Positions 43,000 through 53,329 of a DNA stretch of 64,000 nt are shown here, in pieces. Below the pieces are notes generated by a model. The model was not told where the DNA came from. It made no database searches and was given only the letters and a program-made list of their open reading frames with translations. Within the stretch, counting starts at the first letter, position 1, and each line of letters opens with the position of its first letter. The position numbers were made by a program, and so were the translations under genes. The DNA is from Apostichopus japonicus (taxonomy: Eukaryota > Echinodermata > Holothuroidea > Aspidochirotida > Stichopodidae), in NCBI RefSeq assembly GCF_037975245.1, contig NC_092562.1, positions 11,600,001-11,664,000 on the forward strand, given 5' to 3'.

Positions 43000-43720
43000 C
43001 ATAGACGTAGGAGCCCAATTTGAATTTTGGGGCTGTAACGACTTGCCCGAAAAATATAACCAAATTTGTTTACGCGCTTCGCGCGCGTTCAACATGCTAA
43101 TGTGCATATCATATAGGCATGCATCGGTTATTACATCGCATGCCAATAACATACATTCATTCATACTTAGTAAAGATTCCTAAATCCTATTGGTCCATTC
43201 AGGTCAGCTGACCGTGGTTAATCCTGTGAGTAACGCACGGTAAAATTACGGGGCATCACTTTAATAAATCTTTGGTTATATGTAACCAAAAATGTTTTGT
43301 TTTATGATTTTTCCCTTACACAAATGGTAGTGTGTGAATGAACGGGGTTAATCAACGGTCTAGCGTGCGTTACTCACATGATTAATGCACTCCGGGTGTT
43401 AATGCTATCGCTGGATGCACTCGGGCTCCGCCCTCATGCATCGCTTGCATTATCCCCCGATCGTGCATTAATCCTGTGAGTAACGCACGCTAGACCGTTG
43501 ATTAACCCCTTAATCATTTGCCGTGTTATTACCCTTCCATATTGGTTAGAATTATTGGGAAGTCGTTACAATAACAATGATGATAATAATATCAGTTTAA
43601 CCATTGAACAACACATTGCAAATCGTTTTTCTTTCAGTAGGTGCCCGAAAAAATCTCAGCATATTGCCCAAATTTTTGGTTGGGGGCTGCATCCCCAGTC
43701 CCCTGCCTCCTACGTCTATG
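43000..43720. mobile_element. DNA-transposon-like repeat with 14-bp inverted ends, host to a palindromic insertion
   Basis: CATAGACGTAGGAG (43000-43013) and CTCCTACGTCTATG (43707-43720) are exact inverted copies. The interior at 43020-43150 matches 1068-1195 (shared CATCGGTTATTACATCGCAT). The flanks are G-rich, so a target-site duplication cannot be defined safely. A second palindromic element lies inside (43344-43509). Confidence 0.6.
43344..43509. repeat. Long inverted-repeat element with about 47-bp arms
   Basis: GGGGTTAATCAACGGTCTAG ... TTACTCACATGATTAATGCA at the left is matched by the inverse at the right (GTGCATTAATCCTGTGAGTA ... CCGTTGATTAACCCC) with two or three mismatches. The centre has CACTCGGGCTCCGCCCTC, similar in style to the loop of the 32.8 kb palindrome. 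A partial related copy (TAATCCTGTGAGTAACGCAC) lies at 43219. Confidence 0.9.
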
Positions 43721-45430
43721 GGGAGGGGGGGGGTCCCTTAGTAGTTGCAAAACGGTACTCTATTTTGAAACTTTGTTGAGGATTCTTCAACTGTTTAAGT
43801 TCTACCGCGCAATTATGTTGTACTGTATATACATGTACTGCACACTAAGTTTTGGTATTATTCTCTCCGCCGGTGGGGGCTGTGCCCATGGTTGAAAATG
43901 GTTATCTTTATCTGTAGCTACCTTGGAAAGTAACGAAATTAGTGTGTATGTCAAAGGAGCTCAAGTGGTACGACACATATATATAAAGATGTAGACCTAA
44001 TTGTTGTTGGAAATAAATTTGGAGATTGGCTAAATTTTTAGATTGCATCGTACGTCATGAATCTGTGAACCATGAAGGGTATATTGAAGTAATAATTCTC
44101 CGCATTGATTTGATCTTGAAATCACGTTATTATTTCCTATTCATAGTTCATTTCTTTGTGCATGGTGTTTGTTATTATACAGACCTACCAATTTCCCTCA
44201 TTTTCTTGTGGTTATTACAAACCACATAAAAGATCAATGACGTACGGTTAATGCATGCGAAATCATTGAACTCATGCAGAGCAAATACTAACAGCAAGGT
44301 CACTGCTATGAACTCAGACTGATAGGCCTATACACTATTGCAAATGTCCGATTGTTAAGTTTTAGGTTTAAAAGTTTAAAAGTTTAAAAGTTATATTGCT
44401 TCATTCATGCACATCTGGAATCGTTATGGCAGTGCATGATGTCACCAGACATCTGTAAGTTGGTGTTTTGTGTTGGGGTCTTGGGGATGGGGGGGGGGGG
44501 GTATGCAGGTGGTGTAAGCTGGCGCTATAGGTGCGAGCGCGGAGCACGAAGCCTTCCTAGGCGTGGGCCCAGGGGACCGTCACAGTGCGAGTGCAAAGAG
44601 GGCATACTACCCGGCTGAAGCTTTGCATTTTCCTCAAGTTGTTTCTATAAGTTATATCAGCTTAAAATCAACAGAATTTTGGTTACTCATCAGTAAATAA
44701 AAAGTTGCAATATTTATAATATAAAGTATAGCAGAAGCAGTGATGTTGCTAGGGGGTGGGGGTACCCCTGCTCAGTGACTTGCACTGGATTTTAAATATT
44801 GTGGGCCAAATTCAAACTTTCCTCTACTGTTTACTATGAGAGCCTGATCATATGTGGTTGGGCCATATATAGGCAAAAGAAAGATTTAATAAAGGAGGGT
44901 GGAATGCGCAAGCGCACTGGGGTCATTCAAGTCGAATCCTATGAAGGGGGTATGGGGATTTCCCCCCCCCCCCCCCGCCCATTATAAACTCTGAAATTCA
45001 AATTGCATTCTGTGGCATATTAAGATTATAATTTAGGTCTGTTGTAAAGTAGATCAAAACGCAAGTTCCCCGGACATGATTAGGGTCATGATCTTTTATG
45101 GAATGTGCCAGAGGGGAATGAAGGATTTTATAATGGAGGGAGCTACATTGGGGTCATTGAAGCCAATCCACTGAATGGGGATTTGGGGTCCAGAAAAAAA
45201 ATTAGATATCAAATGGTGCATTCTGAGGCAAATTTAGACTTTAAATCAGGTCCATAAAGTAGCCCTTAAAACGCAAGCTTTGCTAAGAAATACTTTGTGT
45301 AAGGTAGCATTGGGTGGGGGCAGTAATTATATGGTCTCCCAGCTGAATGCAAAACAAATCCCCTACTGAACCGTTTCCCCCTGACTGACAATGTACCCTC
45401 TGACTGAACAATTCCCCCTCTCCGACTGAA
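43721..45430. other. Intergenic DNA with poly-G/C tracts; no gene
   Basis: It contains G or C runs at 43727, 44490, 44960 and 45458 and a three-unit TTTAAAAG repeat near 44365. No conserved frame. Confidence 0.4.
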
Positions 45431-46620
45431 CAATTTCCCCGAATGAACCTTGGGTTGGGGGGGGGGGGGTTATACAGGCGCGGCGGAACGGAAAAATTAT
45501 TGGGGGGGGGGCTAATGTGTGGAGACTATCTAAGCGGAGCGCCACCATCGGTTGGCGCGGAGCGTATAAGAAAATTTGGGGTTTTTTCAAACCCCCAGAT
45601 GGCCGGAAATATGGAAAGCCATTTTAACATTTAATCGGGAATTTTAGATATCTGAAATTGTTTCTTATTTTCAGATATCTGAAATTGAATTCGAGATATC
45701 TGAAATTGAATTCGAGATATCTAAAATAGATTTCGAGATATCTGAAATTCTAATTCAGATATCTGAAATTGAATTCGAGATATCTGAAATTGAATTCGAG
45801 ATATCCGAAATTGAATTCGAGATATCTGAAATTCTATTTCAGATATCTTAAATTTAATTCGAGATATCTGAAATTGAATTCGAGATATCTGAAATTGAAT
45901 TCAAGATATCTGCAATTCTAATTCGAGATATCTGAAATTGAATTCGAGATATCTGCAATTGAATTCGAGATATCTGAAATGCATATGCATAAATTTCCGA
46001 TTAAATGTTAAAATGGCACGTATGGAAAGCCATTTAACATTTAATCGGGAAATTTCAGATATCTGTAATTGAATTCGAGATATCTGAAATTGAATTCGAG
46101 ATATCTAAAATTCTATTTCAGATATCTGAAATTGAATTCGAGATATCTGAAAATGAATTCGAGATATCTGAAATTTTATTTCAGATATCTGAAATTGAAT
46201 TCGAGATATCTGAAATTGAATTCGAGATATCCAAAATTCTATTTCAGATATCTCAAATTGAATTCGAGATATCCGAAATTGAATTCGAGATATCTGAAAT
46301 TGAATTCGAGATATCTCGAATTCAATTTCAGATATCTGAAATTCCCTGGTATTTCGAGATATCTGAAATTGATTTTAAGATATCTGCAATTATTTGTAGA
46401 TATCTTAAATAAATTGGAGATATCTGTAATTTAATTTGAGATATCTGAAATTATTTCGAGATATCTGAAATTCCTTATTAAATGTTAAAACGGCTTTCCA
46501 TACGGAAACGGCACTTCCCGAGTGTTTTATGCTGCGAATACCTAGCCCTAAAATATGGGTCTCAAGCCTGCAATTTCTCAGATTGCACGTAAAAGTCTGT
46601 AAAAACATTGTAATTTGTAT
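45430..46620 (-). repeat. Dispersed repeat copy split by the 45610-46502 insertion
   Basis: The left part (to 45609) carries the reversed core GACTATCTAAGCGGAGCGCC ... GGTTGGCGCGGAGCG and ends CAGATGGCCGGAAA. The right part resumes CGGAAACGGCACTTCCCGAG. The uninterrupted counterpart is the reverse of 2280-2310 (CACCGGAAACGGCACTTCTC). Confidence 0.7.
45610..46502. mobile_element. GATATC-array element with inverted ends and 6-bp target-site duplication
   Basis: The outer ends are TATGGAAAGCC and GGCTTTCCATA, extended by (A)TTTTAACATTTAATCGGGAA and its inverse. The direct repeat CGGAAA lies outside both (45604-45609, 46503-46508). The interior is about 40 copies of a 21-bp unit, GAATTCGAGATATCTGAAATT, with interspersed CAGATATCTG palindromes. 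An internal junction near 46018-46021 splits it into two units, each with the same ends, so it may be a tandem or nested pair. Asn-Ser-Arg-Tyr-Leu-Lys repeat frames are artefacts. Confidence 0.88.
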
Positions 46621-46693
46621 ATTCGATGGTGTTTTAAGAGAGTAGCTATTACTCGTAGTGTACTCGCAAAGACGTTTTTGAGTGTAGTAAGGG

Positions 46694-47094
46694 CAGTGGC
46701 GGAGCTAGGGGTATTGGCCAGGGGGGCAAGAATGGTCTGTAGGGGCGCTTTCGACACTATCTAAGCGGAGCGCCACCACAGGTTGGCGCGGAGCGTACAG
46801 AAATTTTTTTGAGTAAAGTTAGTCCCTAGATTGCAGGAAATGACCCTTTCCGGGCCTTGCTAATTTGCAGATAAACGGAGAATAAATAGGTGTCGTCGGC
46901 ATTTTGTCGGAAAATTACACCAACAGAATATGACAAATGTCAATAGGTATATGAGAGCGCAATAAAATAGTCAATAATCACGAATAAGTTAAAAGTAGTG
47001 AAAAGCTGGAAAGGGCGCCAGCAGTCCATTTGAGTCCGTCAGGAGGGGGGGGGGGATCCGCCCCCTGACTGTATATATGGACGCTCCGCCACTA
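46694..47094 (+). mobile_element. hAT-like miniature element, copy B, with 8-bp target-site duplication
   Basis: It starts CAGTGGCGGAGCTAGGGG and ends GACGCTCCGCCACTA; AGTAAGGG flanks both sides (46686-46693, 47095-47102). It matches copy A (1348-1727) in reverse. No transposase frame. Confidence 0.88.
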
Positions 47095-47369
47095 AGTAAG
47101 GGGATGTTGGAGAACTGGCTGAAATGAGGCAAGTCATTGGCCTAAGACGAAGTTGTGTTACGCTTACCGGTACTCACACTAACTGCTTCCACTTTTCACG
47201 GGGCGTGAAGACGCGGTTGGGGTGACAATGTGGTCTATAGCCAGGGGACGGTCCGAGGGACCAGGGTCCCCCAGCAATTACTAAAATTATTACACCTATA
47301 TAGTATACGTGTGCATCGGACAGATCGACAAGTATGCATTGAAAAATGGGCAGATGCACGTTTCGGAGC

Positions 47370-47500
47370 CTTGGTAAATATTGGGGGGGGGGGGCTTATC
47401 ATGCATTTGCCCCCTCAACTTTTTCATTGGGGGGGGGGGGCTGAGCCCCCCAAGCCCCCGGTTCCGCCGCCACTGGGGTTATACGCACGCCACTGTCCCT
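47370..47500. other. GC-tract transposon end(s)
   Basis: Two G runs frame ATCATGCATTTGCCCCCTC, followed by GGTTCCGCCGCCACTGG and then ACGCACGCCACTG. These look like abutting termini of two hAT-type elements (compare CAAGGGCGGCGGAACC at 34851). The matching opposite ends were not found. Confidence 0.4.
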
Positions 47501-47619
47501 GCTCCCCAAAATTGTCTTTTTCTTTTCTTAGAAAATAGGTTCTGCCTGCTACGCCCATCCCCCTCCCGGATAAGGAAAGCGTTGGCCCCCCTTAAAAGGA
47601 AGTCTAGGTGCGCCCTTGT

Positions 47620-49143
47620 TGGAATAAAAGAGTGCTATATCTTCCTGTCTTTTTTTGTCTGGGCACGTAACATTCGACGGGCATGTTCCAATAACCCCTC
47701 CACTTCTTCCTTCTCAACATCACTGTATTTAGGATGTTTGGCTTAAATGAAGATATAATATAGAAATCGCACCGAATGTAGAATATTTATTTTATTTTAA
47801 AAATTAATTACTCTTGAATACTGCTTAAAGTTGTATGCGTATTTGTTTTTCTGAGAAACCGATAAGGAATATCACCACGAAACGAGCTTGGCCATTCAAA
47901 ATACTATCGTTGGCGGTTAACTTCAGAAGAAACGTCATACTCTTTTGTTATGCTAATGAGTTGTAACTTCATCCCTGAATTTTGCTGAGTAATGTTCAGC
48001 GAAACGTATGACCAACCAGCAACTGAATTTCGCCACCTACATGAACTTCCTTGCAGTGGATTGTAAGCGCGACAAATTTCTGTGGTAAGCACACAATCAC
48101 AACACTACTACACGTTCGTAGCCTATGCTCGCAGTCAAGTAACAGATGTGTACAACCATTGCCCTATCGCGCGTACTGTGGTGTTACCAAGTAAGTGATG
48201 CAGGCCCGTATGAACACTTTTTGACTTATTCGGAACCTAACTGCAACGATAAGTTATGCTAAGTCTATGCTCTTGTAATTTCTTGTTAGTTGAAAGGACG
48301 CCATCGTTTGAATGTTGGCAATATTAGAACTTCATAAAGGTTTTTACCGTTCTTTCATCGAAACATTGTAAGGTAATTTGTCTTGTAATTCGTGTAAATT
48401 GTATGTAGGCCTAGGCCCTAGTAATTACACTAACAAGTATCAACAGTTAAGCCTAACTAATTTACCTAGGCCTATAATATATAAGTCATAACATGGGCCT
48501 AAGTTACATCATGTTACACCATGACTTAGGCGTAGGATAGTTTTGGCTTAAATTATTTAGCTAAACGTCATTCCTCTCATAAGTAAGGGGTGTTTTGTAT
48601 TTGTATAGAATCAAAAACATTCGTTGTTTTGACATTCTCAAATCATTTGAGAACGACACTTCACATCCCTAACCTATTTTAGTTAGGTGAATTAATATTT
48701 ATATTATCATTAATCCTTAACCTACGAATGCCAATCTTTTACCATTGTTAACTTGACGCCTACCTATTATCAAATGGTAGCATATATTCCGGAACAAACA
48801 ACTGGCAATGAATGGGACATGATCTGTCAGGCCTAGCAAATGCTAGACTTGAGTCACACGTAATTGGCTAAACCTTGAAATGGGACGGGTACAAACTTAG
48901 GCCTGGGGCCTAGAGTTAGACCAGTGCAGCCTAGTAACATAGACCTAGCATATGGTAACTTACAGTACATTCCAGGTGGCAGCATTGTAATGAGTGACTG
49001 CATTTTACAGTAAGTATTTTTGATTGGTCATTGCCAGTGATATTCCTGACTTGAGTCCAGTTGTCGACTTGAAACACTGTAGACAGTATTATGTCTATAG
49101 GGCATAGATTGATGAAATTGTGACAGACACATCATTTTTATGT
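47620..49143. other. Intergenic DNA, no confident gene
   Basis: No conserved frame. From about 48400 onward AGGCCTAGGCC-like words are frequent. A TTACCAA|GTAAGTG donor-like site at about 48190 could end a UTR exon of a downstream plus-strand gene, but there is no independent support. Confidence 0.35.
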
Positions 49144-49153
49144 GATGGATGGC

Positions 49154-50648
49154 TTACCAGTCAAAACGTCCCTTTACCAAAACGTCCCCGTACCAAAACG
49201 TCCCCGCTTTTGGTCAAAACGTCCCCGTTGGTCAAAACGTCCCCGTCTATCACATTTATTCACAGTTGTGAATATATATTAATTTTAAGTTATAATTTGG
49301 CTAAGTAATCGGCATACAAATTGGATTACAGTCGCTAAATAAATCCTGTAGGACTATATCGTTTAATTATATTTGGTATGAAAAAGGTATACGCTATATG
49401 TTTTCCAGTGAATTAACGAATTAAGGAAAACAAAAAATATTATGCAAGAGGAATTCAAAAGAATTTGGATGCGTATACTATACAATATATATATATCTAG
49501 ATATAATATTTTAAATTGAGTGAAATCACTTATCGTTTATTTTTACGAAGTAAAATTTTGTCACGGGTACGTGCCCCTGTTGATATTTAATAAATAATAA
49601 TAATAAATACTACTTATAAAGCGCCTCCCAAAAATCTCGAAGCGCTGTACAGTGAAAAGAAAGTCAAAAACAGATAAACCAGGCTAAGACACCAAAAGAT
49701 GCAAACTCAAAAAGATGCGAAATACAATATACAGAAAAAACAGCTAAGAGGATAAGACTATAGTAACCTACAAAAATAAAACAGGCTAAAAAGCAACCTA
49801 GTAACCAAATAAAAAGAAGGAAATACTGTGACAGTTAAAAACAGCTAAAAAGGTAAGTTTTCAAATCTTTCTTAAAACGGTTAAGATGAGGTGCTTCACG
49901 AAGGTCCCAAGGCAAATTGTTCCAGACTTCGGGAGCTGCAGCGCTGAAACATCTGTCTCCGTAGAATCTAGTGTTGCACCTGCGAGGACGACAAAGGAGG
50001 GTTTCGGACGACGAGCGGAGACGACGTTGTGGTGAGTAGGAAGCGACGAGGTCCGTCAGATAACTAGGGGCCATACCGTGAATAGCTTTGAAGGCAAGAA
50101 GGGCAACTTTGTAATGAATGCGAAGATGGAGGGGCAGCCAGTGCAGATCACGGAGGATTGGAGTAATATGGTCGTGCTTCTTGGAACGTGTGACAAGACG
50201 GGCGGCCGAGTTCTGAATGAGCTGAAGTTTGGAAAGTTCAGTGGATGGAATGCCGTACAGGAGGCTGTTGCAGTAGTCCAAGCGGGATGTAATGAATGCA
50301 TGGACGAGTGATATTTGACCTTTTGAAGTATAGAATATATCGTTCGATTACCTTTAGTGTGGTAACGTTAAATGTTTTACTCAAAAATTATACTCAAAAA
50401 TGTTTCCGCCCTCATAACAGTCAATTCCCACTCCTAAAAACTGTGTTTTCAACCTAAACTATACTTATCCTTACTCTTTGATTTGAACTAAAAACATCCA
50501 CACTTGCATTCCAACTGATTATAAAAGCGGGGACGTTTTGACTCACGGGGACGTTTTGACTGCGGGGACGTTCTGGTAAAAAGCGGGGACGTTTTGGTCT
50601 TAAAAAAAGCGGGGACGTTTTGGTAAAGGGACGTTTTGACTGGATACC
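49154..50648. mobile_element. Foldback/MULE-like element with ends of repeated CAAAACGTCCCC
   Basis: The left end (49157-49245) carries five spaced copies of CAAAACGTCCC(CG). The right end (50528-50643) carries the inverse, CGGGGACGTTTTG, five or six times. The outermost 33 bases (CCAGTCAAAACGTCCC ... and its inverse) are identical. GATGGATGGC flanks both sides (49144-49153, 50649-50658), a 9-10 bp duplication as in Mutator-like or foldback elements. A truncated LINE lies inside. No transposase frame. Confidence 0.88.
49589..50308 (-). pseudogene. 5'-truncated LINE inserted in the foldback element
   Basis: The minus-strand frame 50281-49835 is the RT C-terminal region: [56 protein letters not shown], then WNNLPWDLR and LKTYLFSCF. 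Its 3' end has the usual AGCGCTTCGAGATTTTTGGG ... GGCGCTTTATAAGT tail and TTATTATTATTTATTA. TGATATTT flanks it on both sides (49581-49588, 50309-50316), so this is a genuine 720-bp insertion with its own duplication. Confidence 0.9.
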
Positions 50649-50658
50649 GATGGATGGC

Positions 50659-53010
50659 AGTTTGGCATTATCTTGATGTTGTTAGTCTAGCCAGCCTACT
50701 AACATTAACAGCTACAGTAGGCTAATGTAGTAACGATAGTGACGTCCAATGTTACTCAGCTTAGCCTTCTCTAACTTACTCACATCATTCATGGCAAGGC
50801 TAGTGCTAGCCTGTAATTTAGGCTATGAACTTTTGATGTTAGTAGGCCTAGCACTACTACTAATAAGGCTAGTTAGGCAAATGGATCTACTGTATCTTTA
50901 ATTAAAACCCAGACCTAGGATAATTTGCATGTCCAATTAGTTGACTAGGCAAATGTAGCCAATTTACCTGTTTTTCTACTCATCTTTGCAATGAATTGAG
51001 TTACATCCAATGTTGTGCTACTACTGTATTGTATTGGCAAACCATAACAGTTCCTTGAATTAATCACATTGTTAAAATCTTCAGAAGTGCACAGACCCAT
51101 TTGATGTTACTGATGAAACACAAAGAAAATGTACAACCGGGAAAGTTTTCATATTTACAGCATCAATTTTGCGATCTTGAAGTTACTTCCACAGTAGAAT
51201 TTGTATACACATATTTTTCTCCAAATGGACATTCAAATCACACTATTATTTGACAGTGCTGATTATTGTACATGGGACATGAATGTCAGGTGACTACCAC
51301 AAAGATATGCTTGGTGATTGACTCACAGTGTCACTTTTACATACAGTTCCGTCCACTTAAAAAAATAAAATAATACAGAACAGGCCTTAAAAGTCTATGG
51401 ACATCTAGGAACAACATTGTCCTTATCATTCCAATAGGCATTAGAAATCTTGAAACTATCTGCAACTGCCATCATAATAAAATCAAAGATTGACCATTTT
51501 ACAATGGCTTTGAAATATTTTATTGTCTTCTTTGTAATAAGGGGTTAACTTATTAAGGGCTAAAATAAGAAATTTAGATGAGCGCAACACTCTACGTCAT
51601 AGAACTTGCACATATTTAATGAGTTTCCCCAGATTTATCCATTTTGACTTTCAAATTTGTATAACTTGAAAATGAAAAGAGTTTTTCAAAATATGACTAC
51701 AGATTTTGAATGATATTATCACACAACGAATGTATTGAATATGGGCCAATTGGATAGGCGTCACTTACAGTAGACTTCTAAGGGACACTGCACTTAAAGG
51801 TCCTGAGTAAAGATGGTTTAACTTTAAAATTTGGTTATATATGCTTCAAAGGACCGCTCAGATTCAATAAGAACACCTGTGTTCGTAACCCCATGTATAA
51901 ACATTGATCATTTTAGGGCTCCTATTTGTAAAGTTCAGTGTGAAATTACTTTCCAAAAAGTGGATCTGAGAAACTGTAATATTGTGAATTGGGTTTGGTT
52001 CATTAATATTTCATTGGTTTACTGAAAGGAGAGGTAATAAAGAGTGCATTTTTTTACAGGTTTTCATTTTAAACTGACATGTTGGTATTTCCCCCATTGG
52101 CAATTTAACTTGACCAGGTCTTCCAAAGCATTTTCACATTATTTGTCCATTGACAGAATACGATAAGAAGTCGTACAAAAGGTTGTACTCTCATGGAACC
52201 TGTAGTCTCCCGGGAGCGACTGCTTGAATTGTGCACACTGGGGTACATGTGGGTTTTACAAGTTACCAATGACCTGGGTTACAGTACAGTTCCAAAGTAA
52301 CCTAACGCTTAAGCTTCTTGGAATGCATTATTCGCGGAACACTTTCTTGCCCTCATTTCCAGTCTCTAGGATTGCAATCATTGCAATAAATCGTTTATGT
52401 GAGAGTGCGTTCCAAGCATCGAATGCAGTTTAGGCTGTTCATCTTCGCAGAAGTCCATTGTTTGTTCTGCGCAAGCAATAGCTGTACTCCTAGTCAATGC
52501 TATTCATCTTGTCACAAGATAAATCCAATCGGAGTGAAGTGTCAAAATCAGACATAAAAGTTCAAAAGCTGGAATTGACAGTCCTAACCAAGAATTAAAA
52601 ACTTGCATACATGTCAGGACTGTAAAAGTGATAGCAAGAACACATGGCTTCTGCCCTCATTGAGTCAATGTATCGTTTTGTGAATAAAGTGTGACGAGGT
52701 GGCCTGCACAGTAATGTTAAGACTTTATTCAGAATTGTATGATATGGCTGCAGTACAATCCAGCTAAATAGGTAACGTTACTAGGAGGGTTTTATGTGCA
52801 TGGTTATGTAGATGGTATCCTGTTGAAGCCCCTGGACTTTGGAACATACTTCCCACTCACATTATAAGCTCCTGATGTCAACTCTTTCAAAAGGAAACTA
52901 ATGACATATCTCTTCATTGAGCATTTTCTAGACTCTTAGTGTCGCTGAACATTGCTTGACTTTGGATTTTAGGCGCAATAAATTTTTAAATTTTTTTATG
53001 GATTGAACAG
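50659..53010. other. Intergenic or intronic DNA, no gene recognised
   Basis: AT-rich unique-looking sequence. No splice-supported conserved frame was found. Confidence 0.4.
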
Positions 53011-53152
53011 AAGAGGTACAAGTTGCAAGACTTTGCAGATATACCTTTTTACACTCAAAATCCTCTTAACAGTGTGGAGGAACCTTTAGTTCAACATATT
53101 GTTAACCAAATTGGCCAGCGTAACAAATCGTATACCAGAATAGGAAGCAAAG
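53011..53152 (+). CDS. Candidate exon of an unknown protein
   Basis: Between GGATTGAACAG and AAAG|GTACCT the frame reads KRYKLQDFADIPFYTQNPLN, then SVEEPLVQHIVNQIGQRNKS and YTRIGSK, a protein-like mix of residues. It would end in phase 1, which does not join directly to the terminal exon at 62943 (phase 0), so other exons would be needed. The frame also reads on to a stop at 53323-53325 through a hydrophobic stretch, so it could be a single 100-residue ORF or chance. Confidence 0.35.
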
Positions 53153-53329
53153 GTACCTTACTGTTGTTTTTAATAATATTCTGTATATTAATAATGAAGA
53201 TATTCCCTTATTCTTCTGGTTGGTATCCATTGTTTGGTGGAACTCAATTGACTGTATTATGCGCTTTCCTCTTTGCAGCATTTCTTGTGATTTGTGTGCA
53301 GATTGTTAGAGCATGTAATTTTTAGTTCA

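Noticed and set aside
46069-46434. Asn-Ser-Arg-Tyr-Leu-Lys repeat protein
   Set aside because: A 21-bp array with no stop in one frame; it lies wholly inside a non-coding mobile repeat.
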